From positions 896,490 to 960,489 of the forward strand of contig JAVZEV010000001.1 in the NCBI GenBank assembly GCA_038873195.1: a stretch of DNA of 64,000 nt. The letters run 5' to 3'. Below are positions 49,347-60,430 of the stretch, piece by piece. The notes below the pieces were generated by a model that saw only the letters and a list, made by a program, of their open reading frames with translations, had not been told where the DNA came from and made no database searches. The translations under genes and the position numbers were made by a program. This DNA comes from Candidatus Bathyarchaeia archaeon (lineage in GTDB: Archaea; Thermoproteota; Bathyarchaeia; Bathyarchaeales; Bathycorpusculaceae). Position 1 is the stretch's first letter; the number at the start of each line of letters is the position of its first letter.

Positions 49347-50693
49347 ATGCCGAGACGCATAGTAATAATTGGCGCACATGCCGCAGGCGTCGATGCAGCA
49401 TCAGCAGCTAGAAAAACCGACCGCACTGCAGAAATAACGCTAATAACCGAGGAAAAACACGCGGGTTACTCACGTTGTGGACTGCCCTTCGTGCTCGCAG
49501 GGCACATACCAAGCTTCCAAAACCTAATCGTTTTCCCACCATCCTTCTACCAAATGATGAAACTCAACCTTAAAACCGAAACCAAAGTCACAAAAATTAA
49601 CGCTGGAAACAAAACCGTCGAAACAGTAGACAAAGCTGGCAAAACTGAAGCTTTACCTTATGACAGTCTAATCCTAGCCACAGGCGCAAACTCCTTCACG
49701 CCGCCCATAAGAGGAAAAGAAAAACAGGGCATACATTCCCTAAGAACATTAGAAGACGGAGAAAGAATAGAAGAAGCAATCAGAAACGGAGCCAAAACCG
49801 CAGTAGTCATGGGAGCGGGTCTAATCGGTCTCGAAGTGGCAGTAGCTCTCCGAGAAAGAGGCTTAAAAGTCACGGTTGTCGAACTGTTGCCTCAGATTCT
49901 CCCAATGATGCTTGATGCAGGCATGGCAAGCATGATTCAAGAAATGCTCCAAACAAAAGGAATAAACATCCTCACCGGAAAAGGCGTTGAGGAATTTCTT
50001 GGAACAGAAAAAGTGACAGGCATAATGGCGGGTGGACAACAAATTAACGCAGATTTGTTCGTCAGCGCATTCGGCGTGAGAGCCAACACTCAACTCGCAG
50101 TTGACGCTGGCATCGCTTTGGGAGAAACCAAAACAATAAAGACAAACGCGAGAATGGAAACAAACGTCAAAGACATTTACGCAATAGGCGACTGCGCAGA
50201 AAGCACCCACATAGTCACACAAAAACCAGCCGTTCAACAACTTGGAACAGTCGCCGTAAGACACGGAAAAGTTGCAGGAATCAACGCCGCCGGAGGCTAT
50301 GCACTTTTCACTGGAGTTTTAGGCTCGGCTGTAACGAGACTTTACGACACAGAAGCAGGCGTTACTGGATTGACTGAAGCTGCAGCGCAAAGAGCAAGAA
50401 TTGATGTTGTGACTGGAACAATCACTTCGAAAACGAAAGCAGACTATTACCCGGGTGCAAGATCAATCAAAGTGAAACTTGTCGTCGAAAAAGAATCACA
50501 GCGAATAATTGGAGCCCAAATAATCGGCGGAGAAGAAGTAACCCAACGCATAAACGCCATATCCTTCGCAATACAGAAACAAATGACAGTCCGCGAATTA
50601 GCCAAAGCAGACACCGCTTATGCACCGCCAGTATGCGAAACTTGGGAACCATTGGTTTTGGCTGCTGAAATGGTACTAATGAAGCTGAAGTAA
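49347..50693 (+). CDS. CoA-disulfide-reductase-like FAD/NAD(P)H oxidoreductase
   Basis: 448 residues, ATG 13 nt after gcvH. FAD site IVIIGAHAAGVDAASAARK; active Cys in YSRCGLPFVLAG (single-Cys type of NADH oxidase/CoA disulfide reductase); NAD site VVMGAGLIGLEVAVALRE; C-terminal dimer domain. It reduces CoA disulfide, polysulfide or oxygen. Its operon with gcvH points to a lipoyl or thiol link. Confidence 0.85.
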   Translation: MPRRIVIIGAHAAGVDAASAARKTDRTAEITLITEEKHAGYSRCGLPFVLAGHIPSFQNLIVFPPSFYQMMKLNLKTETKVTKINAGNKTVETVDKAGKTEALPYDSLILATGANSFTPPIRGKEKQGIHSLRTLEDGERIEEAIRNGAKTAVVMGAGLIGLEVAVALRERGLKVTVVELLPQILPMMLDAGMASMIQEMLQTKGINILTGKGVEEFLGTEKVTGIMAGGQQINADLFVSAFGVRANTQLAVDAGIALGETKTIKTNARMETNVKDIYAIGDCAESTHIVTQKPAVQQLGTVAVRHGKVAGINAAGGYALFTGVLGSAVTRLYDTEAGVTGLTEAAAQRARIDVVTGTITSKTKADYYPGARSIKVKLVVEKESQRIIGAQIIGGEEVTQRINAISFAIQKQMTVRELAKADTAYAPPVCETWEPLVLAAEMVLMKLK

Positions 50694-50752
50694 CCGCAAA
50701 AAATTAATTAGTTGAATGAGAGTAAACCACGAGTAAATTAAAGGTGATTTAA

Positions 50753-51766
<1,014 letters not shown>

Positions 51767-51834
51767 CACTTTAAAGGCTTAAATTTTTAAACAAACCTCC
51801 TTCCTATTTTTCTGTTCAAGAAAGGTGAAGTGAA

Positions 51835-53064
51835 ATGGTGAAATATCTAACTATAGATGACGTAAAAGTGAAGGACAAAGTCGCTCTCGTAAGAGTGGAC
51901 TTTAACTCGCCAGTAGACCCAAAAACTCAGAAAGTCTTAGAAGACGTGAGAATCAGAGCACATGGTGAAACAACAATAAAGGAGCTTGCAGAAAAAGGCG
52001 CAAAAGTCGTGGTTTTAGCACATCAAGGACGAAAAGGCGACCCAGACTTTATACCACTGAAGCAACACGCAGAAATTCTGGGTAAGATTCTGGGAAAACC
52101 AGTCAAGTATGTAGACGACGTTTTCGGCGAGAAAGCAAAAAATGCTATTAAAAATCTCAAAAGCGGCGAAATCTTAGTTTTAGACAACGTCAGAAACTTT
52201 GCTGCTGAAACAAAGGAAGGCACACCAGAAGCTCACGCCAAAACAGAGCTTGTCCAAAACCTTGCTCCTTTGGCACAATTGTTTGTGAATGACGCGTTCG
52301 CTGCAGCTCATAGAGCACACGTCTCAATAATAGGCTTCACGGCTGTTTTGCCAAGTGCAGCTGGACGTATAATGGAAAGAGAACTAAAATCTTTAAGCAA
52401 AGTCCTAGAGAACCCAGAAAAACCATGTGTGTTCATTCTTGGAGGCGCAAAGGCAGATGACTCCTTAGAAATTTCAAAGTATGTTTTGACTAACAAAATC
52501 GCTGATTATGTGCTCACCGGCGGAGTTGTCGGTCACGTGTTTCTCGTTGCGAAAGGCGCCAACCTTGGCAAGGCAAACATGGAATTCTTAGAAAAGAAAG
52601 AACTCATGGGCTTAGTGCCGGGTATAAAAGAGCTTATTCAAAAATATCCTGATAAAATCAAAACTCCTACTGATTTAGCGGTAGAAGTAAACGGCAAACG
52701 AAAAGAAATTTCCATAAACGAATTACCCACTGACCATTCAATATTCGACATTGGACCAAAAACTGTAGATGAATACGCTAAGATTATACGAAAAGCAAAA
52801 TCAATCGTCATCAGCGGACCAATGGGAGTATACGAAAACAAAGAATTCGTTTACGGAACAAAGAAAATCTTCGAAGAAATCGCAAATTCAAAAGCATTTT
52901 CTCTCGCAGGAGGCGGACACACAATATCTGCCCTACAAGAGCTTAAACTGTCAAACAAAATTTCCTACGTCAGCACTGCAGGCGGAGCTTTAATAGAATT
53001 CTTAATGGGCAAAAAATTGCCGGGCGTTGTTGCATTAGAGAAGGCTGCATCCAGAAAAGCCTAA
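51835..53064 (+). CDS. pgk: Phosphoglycerate kinase
   Basis: 409 residues, ATG at 51835 after AAAGGTGAAGTG. VALVRVDFNSPVD, ANKxx-type VLDNVRNF, LGGAKADDSLEISK and SLAGGGHTISALQE are PGK elements. It transfers phosphate between 1,3-bisphosphoglycerate and ADP. Full length, with some substitutions at the substrate-binding Arg loop typical of archaeal PGK. Confidence 0.95.
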   Translation: MVKYLTIDDVKVKDKVALVRVDFNSPVDPKTQKVLEDVRIRAHGETTIKELAEKGAKVVVLAHQGRKGDPDFIPLKQHAEILGKILGKPVKYVDDVFGEKAKNAIKNLKSGEILVLDNVRNFAAETKEGTPEAHAKTELVQNLAPLAQLFVNDAFAAAHRAHVSIIGFTAVLPSAAGRIMERELKSLSKVLENPEKPCVFILGGAKADDSLEISKYVLTNKIADYVLTGGVVGHVFLVAKGANLGKANMEFLEKKELMGLVPGIKELIQKYPDKIKTPTDLAVEVNGKRKEISINELPTDHSIFDIGPKTVDEYAKIIRKAKSIVISGPMGVYENKEFVYGTKKIFEEIANSKAFSLAGGGHTISALQELKLSNKISYVSTAGGALIEFLMGKKLPGVVALEKAASRKA

Positions 53065-53088
53065 TCTTCCCTACTTTTTATATTATGT

Positions 53089-53122
53089 TAGACCTCTAGT
53101 TAGAATAATTACTTGAGGTCTA
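53089..53122 (+). terminator. Hairpin 1 after pgk (18-nt loop)
   Basis: Arms TAGACCTC and GAGGTCTA with an 18-nt loop, 25 nt after the pgk stop. It could end the pgk transcript or be the first of two related structures before the solute-binding gene. No U-tract follows directly. Confidence 0.4.
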
Positions 53123-53295
53123 CTTGTTCATTTTGGTCACTTATTCTTTCAAGATGGAATACTATAAAATGTTTCGTAAGTATAACCAGAAGTTGTATTT
53201 ATAGCTTCAAACTTAAAGGACTTCGAGGCGTTGATTCACTGAAACAATGTTTCAACTTATTTTAAATAACCCCTTCAAAATAATCTTAGTGAAAG

Positions 53296-53336
53296 AAGAG
53301 ACCTGTTTTCAACACTTGAGAGAGGTCTCTTTTTTC
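53296..53336 (+). terminator. Hairpin 2 with U-tract upstream of solute-binding gene
   Basis: Arms AAGAGACCT and AGGTCTCTT, also with an 18-nt loop, followed by TTTTT. The start codon is 27 nt further on. The AGACCT/AGGTCT core repeats hairpin 1. It could be an attenuator in the leader or a terminator for an upstream RNA. Confidence 0.45.
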
Positions 53337-53362
53337 GACACAATATAAAGGAGAAAGAAAAA

Positions 53363-56300
53363 ATGAATCATAAGATTACTGCACTTGCAACTGCAGCTTT
53401 TCTTTTGCTAGTTTCTATAATCGAACCAATAAATATATCGTACGCTCAAACACCGAATAACCAGTATGAGCTTATTGTTGATGTTCCTCTAGGTTATCAT
53501 CCGGTGACTTTTGACCCGGCAAACTGTTATGACATGGCTAGTGCGGAGTTGTTGTTTAATGTTTATGAGACGTTGATAACTTTTGATGGGGAACGTTATG
53601 ATTGTTTTCTTCCGCATTTGGCAACGCAGGTTGTGGTTGCTCCTCCAGATCCAGCGGCACCTGCCTACACGAACTTCACTGTGTACTTCGAAGTTCGCGT
53701 TGGTGTGCCATTCCATACTTGGTGCAGGAGTGACTTGGGCACGATAACTTTCACACAGTACTATTTGACTACGGCTGATGTTGAGCACAGTTTTGAGCGT
53801 TGGATGGTTCTTGACTATGTTGGTGGTCCGCAGTGGATGATTTACGAGCCACTGCTCAACACTTACGGTGCAGACCCAACATGGCCTTCAGACCCGTCTA
53901 ACCCAATAAACCAGGCTGTACAAAGCAACAGCACTCACGTTTGGCTTAACATAGCAAACCAAGGCTTAACACCAGGAGGCCCAGTATCATTCGCGCCAGT
54001 CAAACTCTTCGACGACAACCCGAGCAGCTACTGGTATGGTCGAACACGCCAAGCATTCTGGGACGATGTTGGAGTGTTGCCGCTTGGTTATCCATTGAGA
54101 ATCTTCTTCCAAGTGGTTAGCCAGTTTTGGGCTTCAATAATGAGCAAGAGTTGGCTGCTGGATTATGTTGGTCCAGAAGCTCAACTTGCCGATCCAACAC
54201 ATCCAGGAGAATGGGACGGAAACTGGGCGACGTGGCTCAACTATTGGAACCCAGATGTGGGACAAAACCCAGCCGTGGACATTGTACCAGGCGCTGCAGC
54301 AGACCCAGGAGTAACATGCGGAACAGGACCATACATACTAGATCGGCTACAATGGGCATATGGCTGGTCCCTGGTCAAATACGACAACTACTGGCGCGGT
54401 TGGCCTGCAGACTGGCCAAGTCCACCGTATCCGCCGGAAATCTCTTCAAGCATAAGACCAGCAGGGTGGATTGAGAGGTTAACAGTTAGGCAAGTGAGTA
54501 CTAGTACAGGCATTGCCGAGTTTCTTGCTGGAGTTGCGGATTTTGCAGCGGTTCCGCGTGCAAGATGTGGCGAGTTGCATGTAAACGGCGACAAATATGG
54601 GCCCACAAGAGAAGGTATTAGATTGGACTATCCAATACCTAGTTTATCCATTGACTCGTTCCATATGACTTTTGACGTTGAGCCTACGCCGGACAACCGT
54701 TATGGAGAAATATATGACTATGATGTGCTTAATCCCAATGGTATTCCTAGGAACTTCTTTGGCAATGTGAACGTGCGCAAAGCCTTTGCGCACTTGATAA
54801 ACTTCACAATGATACTTCAAGATCAGCTGCTAGGCGAAGCCTACCAGCCCAACACTTTCGCTCCAGGAGGCTTCCCATACATAGACGCTTCAATACCCAA
54901 ATACTACTATGACGAAAGCTTGGCTGCAAGCTACTTTGCTGCTGCAAGCTTCAACGGAGTACCGCTAACAAGCGTAGGCTTCACAGTTTACATCTGCTTT
55001 AACAGTGGAAACACCATCAGACAAGCAATAGCCACACAATTAGCCACCTCAATAAACAAGGTAGCCAGCGACCACGGCTGGCCATTCACAGCATACACTG
55101 CTGGACCACCATGGAGCGCTTATCTAACCGACATGGACGCTCACATGCTGCCTGCTTTTGTCATGGACTGGCAGGCGGACTACGTTGACATCCACAGTTA
55201 TGCCTATCCATACGCCCACAGTCAAGGAGCCCTAGCCGCGGCACAACGTTACAGCAACCCAACAGTAGACGCTTTAATAGAACAAGGACTATACACGCCA
55301 GACGGTCCAGTAAGACAAGCCATATACTACCAAGTGGAAAACATCTTCTTCCAGGAAGCGCCAACAATCCCACTGTATGTAGCAATAGAAAGAGGATACA
55401 TGAGAGACTGGGTCCAAGGACACTACTATAACCCGCTGGCTCCAGGAATATACAGCTACGACATGTGGAAGTGGCCAATGACAGACACGCCAGGTGCAGA
55501 AGGATACTGGCCGGGAGATGTTAATTACGACGGAATAGTAGATACTTTAGACGTACTCATCATACGTATGGCGTATGGTTCATTCGCGGGGAAGGTGGGA
55601 ATGCCTATTTCCAGTCCTAGGTGGAATTTCCACTGCGACATAGCAGGACCACGTTACGGTTGGCACGACCGAAAAATAGACTCCTCAGACATAGCAAGTG
55701 TACTCTTAAATTTTGGTAAATTCAGCCAAATCTGGATTCCTCCAATTATGGGCTCGGTGTTGCTTGAAAACAAAAAGTCCACAAAATATAGAGATGGCGA
55801 TTTATCTGTAGGTAATAAAGACATTTCAGTTAATTATGCTAGCAACCCAGAAAGCGATACGCTCGTGATGGAGTTTCACGTGGTAAACGTTACCGATATA
55901 ATTGCTTGGCAAATACGAATCTCTTGGAACAACAGCATAATAAACTACGCAGGCTGCATCATACCATCAGAAGAAAACATTTTCAAAGGCAAAGATCCTG
56001 CTGGACCACTTCAATATTTAGAAGTCGACGGTATTTCTAACATTGGAACCTTAATGTGCGGCACCTTTGAGTCAACCTTTGAAGGAGTTAACGTAACAGG
56101 TTGGGGACTACTCTGCAGAATAAACTTCACCGTAATTGGTCACACACAACAAAAACAAAATCCCGTCGAATTCATAATATATGAGTATTATCCATCACTC
56201 TTGACAACATATATAATTAAAAAAGCACCACTATGGAAAAGACAAGCGACTTTTCTAAGCAGGCTCGTAGGAGATGTTGACTGCGATGGCAAAGTTAAAA

Positions 56301-56488
56301 TGGATGACGTAATAAGCGTGTGTGACGCCTTCGGCTCAACACTTGGCACAGACGGCAACTTCTGGCACCAGAACCCATGCCCGCCCGGCTGTCCCCACTC
56401 TCCCGGATGCAACTTATACTGGGACAACAAAATAGACATGGGCGACGTAATCGTTGCATGCGACAACTTCGGAAAAACCTACCCATAA
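53363..56488 (+). CDS. Family 5 solute-binding protein with dockerin-like and cohesin-like domains
   Basis: 1041 residues. The ATG follows AAAGGAGAAAG. Signal peptide (~8-26), then a family 5 (peptide/oligosaccharide) ABC solute-binding protein (~35-700). The tail has a dockerin-type calcium loop (DVNYDGIVDTLD), a degenerate second loop, a cohesin-like beta domain (~815-950), and a C-terminal dockerin-like pair (DVDCDGKVKMDD and DNKIDMGDV). No lipobox or anchor is seen. ABC permeases are not in the window. It may assemble with other surface proteins. Confidence 0.75.
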   Translation: MNHKITALATAAFLLLVSIIEPINISYAQTPNNQYELIVDVPLGYHPVTFDPANCYDMASAELLFNVYETLITFDGERYDCFLPHLATQVVVAPPDPAAPAYTNFTVYFEVRVGVPFHTWCRSDLGTITFTQYYLTTADVEHSFERWMVLDYVGGPQWMIYEPLLNTYGADPTWPSDPSNPINQAVQSNSTHVWLNIANQGLTPGGPVSFAPVKLFDDNPSSYWYGRTRQAFWDDVGVLPLGYPLRIFFQVVSQFWASIMSKSWLLDYVGPEAQLADPTHPGEWDGNWATWLNYWNPDVGQNPAVDIVPGAAADPGVTCGTGPYILDRLQWAYGWSLVKYDNYWRGWPADWPSPPYPPEISSSIRPAGWIERLTVRQVSTSTGIAEFLAGVADFAAVPRARCGELHVNGDKYGPTREGIRLDYPIPSLSIDSFHMTFDVEPTPDNRYGEIYDYDVLNPNGIPRNFFGNVNVRKAFAHLINFTMILQDQLLGEAYQPNTFAPGGFPYIDASIPKYYYDESLAASYFAAASFNGVPLTSVGFTVYICFNSGNTIRQAIATQLATSINKVASDHGWPFTAYTAGPPWSAYLTDMDAHMLPAFVMDWQADYVDIHSYAYPYAHSQGALAAAQRYSNPTVDALIEQGLYTPDGPVRQAIYYQVENIFFQEAPTIPLYVAIERGYMRDWVQGHYYNPLAPGIYSYDMWKWPMTDTPGAEGYWPGDVNYDGIVDTLDVLIIRMAYGSFAGKVGMPISSPRWNFHCDIAGPRYGWHDRKIDSSDIASVLLNFGKFSQIWIPPIMGSVLLENKKSTKYRDGDLSVGNKDISVNYASNPESDTLVMEFHVVNVTDIIAWQIRISWNNSIINYAGCIIPSEENIFKGKDPAGPLQYLEVDGISNIGTLMCGTFESTFEGVNVTGWGLLCRINFTVIGHTQQKQNPVEFIIYEYYPSLLTTYIIKKAPLWKRQATFLSRLVGDVDCDGKVKMDDVISVCDAFGSTLGTDGNFWHQNPCPPGCPHSPGCNLYWDNKIDMGDVIVACDNFGKTYP

Positions 56489-56575
56489 CCCCTTATTTTT
56501 TATTTTTAGACCAACAAAAAACGCGTTTAAAATTCTATAACAAAAACTAAACAATTATTATATAATAAAAAAGTT

Positions 56576-57874
56576 TTATGTTCGAGTCATTTTCTCAATT
56601 AAATCTACTACGTGATATTCTCCATGCTCTTGTGGATGCTGAAGCGTCTGGTACAAGTGAAGCGTTTGTTCAGCAGCTTTTCTCCACGTAAAATACTGCA
56701 ACACACGTTTTCTGCCGTTTTCTCCCCACCGTTTCGCTCTTTCAGTATCACATAACACTTGCTTAATACCCCATGCAATGTCTGCAGCGTTTCCGCCGTT
56801 AACGTGAACGCCGTTTTGGTCGGGTCCAGAAGAGACAACTTGTTCTCTGAAGCCAACCACGCCTTGTGCACCTACGATTAGCGGTTTTGCCATGGACATG
56901 GCTTCTAGGCTGACTATGCCGAAGGGTTCGTAGGTGGATGGGAAAATGCACACGTCAGACGCAGCATAATGTAGTATTCGTTCTTTTTCTGGCACAAACT
57001 CAAATTTACAAGCAACCTTATCGCTTATTCCCAGCCTCTTTGCAGTTTCAATTATGTCATTCTGCTGTTCACCCTTGCCTAAAATTACAAGCTTAGTTTT
57101 AGGATATTCCTCCAAAACTGTCGGCATTGCTTGAACCAGGTTTCCAACACCCTTCACCCAAGTGAGCCTTCCTAGAAAGAGAAGCATTTTTTCGTCTGGC
57201 TTTATGCCGTATCTACTGCGGATTGCATCTACTTCTTCAGGTTTGCAATTGCGTGGATTATAACGTTCTGGGTCCACACCGTTCCAGACTACGCTTATTT
57301 TTGAGTTTGGCCATCCATGTCTTACTAAGTCTTCTTGCATAGCGTGGCTTACTGTGATTATTTTGTCTGCTTTCTGTGCGGTTGCCCACTCTAGATAGGA
57401 AACAACTTCAGAGCCCGTTCCGCCCGCTCTTCCCCATTCCGTGCTATGAACGTGAAATGTCACTGGAACTTTGGTTTCATTTTTTATTATAATCCCTGCT
57501 ATGCTGCTTAACCAGTCGTGTACGCAGACAACATCGTAGTTGCAGCCTTCCTTTTTCAACATGCTGTTTATGAATTTTGACGCGCTCAGAATGTTATAGA
57601 TGAATATGTCATTGAACATGCGGATGTTTGTTCCCCACTTTTTCAGGTCGTCAATGACGAACATTGGAAAAACATTGCTTGCATCCGCGATTAAGGGTCT
57701 GTGAACTTCCACGCCTTTTATGATTTCTCTAGTTTTTAAGTTTCCTGGGTTAAGAGTGAAAACTGTCACGTCATTACCCATAGAAACAAATTCTCGAGTG
57801 ATATATTCAGCGTAAGTTCCTAAGCCGCCAACAAGTGCTGGCGGATACTCCCAAACAAAAAACCCAATTCTCAT
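56576..57874 (-). CDS. GT4-family glycosyltransferase (glycogen-synthase-like)
   Basis: 432 residues, ATG start. N-terminal WEYPPALVGGLGTYAEYITR acceptor/glycine loop, GT-B fold, C-terminal E-x7-E in YEPFGIVSLEAM. ADP/UDP-glucose-dependent alpha-glucan synthesis is likely by similarity and by its neighbours (GH57, two more GT4-like genes). Confidence 0.8.
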   Translation of the reverse strand: MRIGFFVWEYPPALVGGLGTYAEYITREFVSMGNDVTVFTLNPGNLKTREIIKGVEVHRPLIADASNVFPMFVIDDLKKWGTNIRMFNDIFIYNILSASKFINSMLKKEGCNYDVVCVHDWLSSIAGIIIKNETKVPVTFHVHSTEWGRAGGTGSEVVSYLEWATAQKADKIITVSHAMQEDLVRHGWPNSKISVVWNGVDPERYNPRNCKPEEVDAIRSRYGIKPDEKMLLFLGRLTWVKGVGNLVQAMPTVLEEYPKTKLVILGKGEQQNDIIETAKRLGISDKVACKFEFVPEKERILHYAASDVCIFPSTYEPFGIVSLEAMSMAKPLIVGAQGVVGFREQVVSSGPDQNGVHVNGGNAADIAWGIKQVLCDTERAKRWGENGRKRVLQYFTWRKAAEQTLHLYQTLQHPQEHGEYHVVDLIEKMTRT

Positions 57875-57962
57875 GCGAAAGCACCTCAGATAGCATTTTT
57901 CACAAGAAAAGTTTTTGAGAGGAAACTTAAAGACGGGACGAAACTACTAGGCGCAGTCTTAT

Positions 57963-58649
57963 TTAGAATAGCTTTAGCTTCCTCTTCGGCTCTTCCTCTT
58001 TCGGAGGCACTGGTGGTGGCGGAGACAACGGAAACTCTTCTTTCGGTGGTTCTGGTTTAGGCTTTGGCGGTTCTGGTCTAGGTTCTTCCTTCTTTTCTGG
58101 TTTAGGTTCTGGCTCGGGTTCCTTCTTCTTTACTGGTTTTGGTTCGCGCTTCTTCTCTGGTGGTTTTTCCTCACTTTCATTTGGTTTCTCATGCGGAGCC
58201 CAGGTAAAAATGGGTTGGAGACGGAGGCCTTTGTGGTCTCCAAGCTTTAGGTATTCCCATTCGTAGAGGTCGATGCGCATTCCCTTCATGCTTTCAACTG
58301 CACGTTTTAGCGCGTCTGAAAAGCTTGGCGCGATCAAGATCAATCGTGGTCTTTCTTTGCCGTCGATTTTGTGTTTGTTGTATGTGGCTTTCAAGAATGA
58401 CTTGAACTTGTCAACGTAGTCGAGGCTTTGTATTCCTTGCAGCAGCATTATGTCGTCTTCTTTGACGCTTAATTGTATAATAACAAGTTGACCATTGTTG
58501 TCGTGGCACAAAACATCCAATGTGGTTCTGTCATTTATTGGAACGTTACTGCAGATCATTGTCAAGTCTTTTTCGATTTGGCTCATTTCTTTGGTTATCA
58601 TTTGTCCCAGTTCTTGTGGATTATCCACTCTAATTTTTTCTATTGACAC
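57963..58649 (-). CDS. NucS-like protein with altered active site and Pro/Glu-rich tail
   Basis: 228 residues, GTG start. The core (TTLDVLCHDNNGQLVIIQLS) aligns with the PD-(D/E)XK region of NucS-type endonucleases, but the E-x-K is Q-L-S. So cutting activity may be lost. The last ~75 residues are Lys/Pro/Glu-rich and end KRKLKLF, like a PCNA-type tail. Divergent from the GH57 gene. Confidence 0.5.
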   Translation of the reverse strand: MSIEKIRVDNPQELGQMITKEMSQIEKDLTMICSNVPINDRTTLDVLCHDNNGQLVIIQLSVKEDDIMLLQGIQSLDYVDKFKSFLKATYNKHKIDGKERPRLILIAPSFSDALKRAVESMKGMRIDLYEWEYLKLGDHKGLRLQPIFTWAPHEKPNESEEKPPEKKREPKPVKKKEPEPEPKPEKKEEPRPEPPKPKPEPPKEEFPLSPPPPVPPKEEEPKRKLKLF

Positions 58650-58784
58650 GCGGTTTCACCTTTGTTGTAAAACAAAGAAGGTTCGAGTGCGGATAAATAA
58701 GTTATGAATTCAGAATTCGAATCAAACCTAAACTTTTACGTTGCCTTCCTTCACGCATGTTTAGCATAGCAAATTAGAAATAAT

Positions 58785-60368
58785 ATGCAGTTTGATAATG
58801 AATACACAGAGGCTAAAGCTTTGGTTGACATAGTGTTCGTTTTCGAAGTCCATCAACCACACAGGATTAAGAAAAACTTCTTTTGGGAAAACAAACTCTT
58901 CAAACGCATAAAAAAGGAAGAACTTTTCGACTATTATTTTGACCATTCAGTGAATAAGGAAGTTTTCTTGAGAGCATGCAGAAAATGCTATTTCCCATCC
59001 AATCAGATACTGCTAGACTTAATAGACAAATATAAAAGAGAGAAGAAGCAAGTCAAAGTTTCATTCAGCATCTCCGGCGTTTTCTTAGAACAGTGCGAAA
59101 TGTTCAACAAAGACCTGTCAGAATCGTTCAAACAGCTTTCAGAAACTGGATGCGTGGAATTCCTAAGCCAAACCTATTATCACTCGCTGGCAAGCCTATA
59201 CCCGGAAAGAGACGAATTTATCGAACAGGTAAAAATGCACCAGCAAATTATGAAAGATTTACTTGGTTACACGCCTAAAGTTTTCGAAAACACAGAGCTA
59301 CTTTACAACAATGCGATAGCAAACACTGTAGAAAAGTTGGGTTTCAAAGGAATTTTCACGGAAGGCGTAGAAAGAATACTCCACGGAAAATCGCCTAACT
59401 ATATTTACACGCCGAAAGGCGACAGGAAAATCAAGGTATTATTGCGAAACTACAAGCTAACGGACGATATAGGATTCAGATTCTCAGCAAGATGGTGGAA
59501 CGAGTGGCCCTTAACCGCAGACAAATACGCAAGCTGGCTGGCAGCAACACCCGGACAATGCATTAACATATTCCCAGACTACGAAACTTTCGGCGAACAC
59601 CACTGGCCAGAAACAGGCATACACGAGTTTCTAAAGCATCTGCCACGGGAGATTCTAAAATGGTGGCATCTACACATGTCTACGCCCTCAGAAGTCGTGG
59701 AAAAGTATGAACCATCTGGAGAAATTGATGTTCCAGAGCTCGGCGGAACAGTTTCTTGGGCAGATTTAGAAAGAGACGCAAGCTGTTGGCTTGGAAACAC
59801 GATGCAGTGGGCTTACTATTCGACTACGAGAAGACTGGAACCGCTTGTAAAGGAAACCGGAGATGAGGCGCTTTTGAAAATGTGGCGGTATTTCCAGACA
59901 AGCGACCACCTCTATTACATGTTCACAGCAGGCGGCGCACCAGGCGAAGTCCACTCTTATTTTAGTCCTTTCGGGTCTCCAATAGACGCTTTTGTGACAG
60001 AACAAGCGGCAATACTAGATTTTGAAAACAGAGTGAGACTCGCAGCTGCAGTTGCGGACGAGCCGTTCTTATTTTATGCCGGAGTAGGAGAAGACAAGTT
60101 CACCGGCATCATGGCGTGGAGTTTGAAAGGATTCGGAAAAGCTCTTCAAGAAATTAACATAAAATCTATAGAATTTCACAATTCTCGTGGAGACTTCGAA
60201 AAGTGGGCGGAAAAATCGCTTCAAGACAAGACATTAACGGCGCAGTTGAAGAAAGTTAGACTTTCAAGAGTGAAGAGTGAAGCGCTTCGAAAAGCACTCG
60301 TTAAGGTTGTCAATGAAAGATTCAGAGAACTTAGCAAGCAGACACAAATGGCAACCAAATATTTCTAA
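58785..60368 (+). CDS. GH57-family alpha-amylase-like glycoside hydrolase
   Basis: 527 residues, ATG start. GH57 conserved regions: FEVHQPHR near the start, VFENTELLYN with the catalytic-nucleophile Glu, and DYETFGEHHW with the acid/base Asp. It lacks a signal peptide, so it acts on intracellular alpha-glucan. Together with the GT genes it forms an alpha-glucan synthesis and breakdown cluster. Confidence 0.85.
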   Translation: MQFDNEYTEAKALVDIVFVFEVHQPHRIKKNFFWENKLFKRIKKEELFDYYFDHSVNKEVFLRACRKCYFPSNQILLDLIDKYKREKKQVKVSFSISGVFLEQCEMFNKDLSESFKQLSETGCVEFLSQTYYHSLASLYPERDEFIEQVKMHQQIMKDLLGYTPKVFENTELLYNNAIANTVEKLGFKGIFTEGVERILHGKSPNYIYTPKGDRKIKVLLRNYKLTDDIGFRFSARWWNEWPLTADKYASWLAATPGQCINIFPDYETFGEHHWPETGIHEFLKHLPREILKWWHLHMSTPSEVVEKYEPSGEIDVPELGGTVSWADLERDASCWLGNTMQWAYYSTTRRLEPLVKETGDEALLKMWRYFQTSDHLYYMFTAGGAPGEVHSYFSPFGSPIDAFVTEQAAILDFENRVRLAAAVADEPFLFYAGVGEDKFTGIMAWSLKGFGKALQEINIKSIEFHNSRGDFEKWAEKSLQDKTLTAQLKKVRLSRVKSEALRKALVKVVNERFRELSKQTQMATKYF

Positions 60369-60430
60369 AGCAGTATTGTATGCTTTTATAAAAGAAACAG
60401 CATTAAAAAGTAAGTTTAAGGCTAGTTAGG

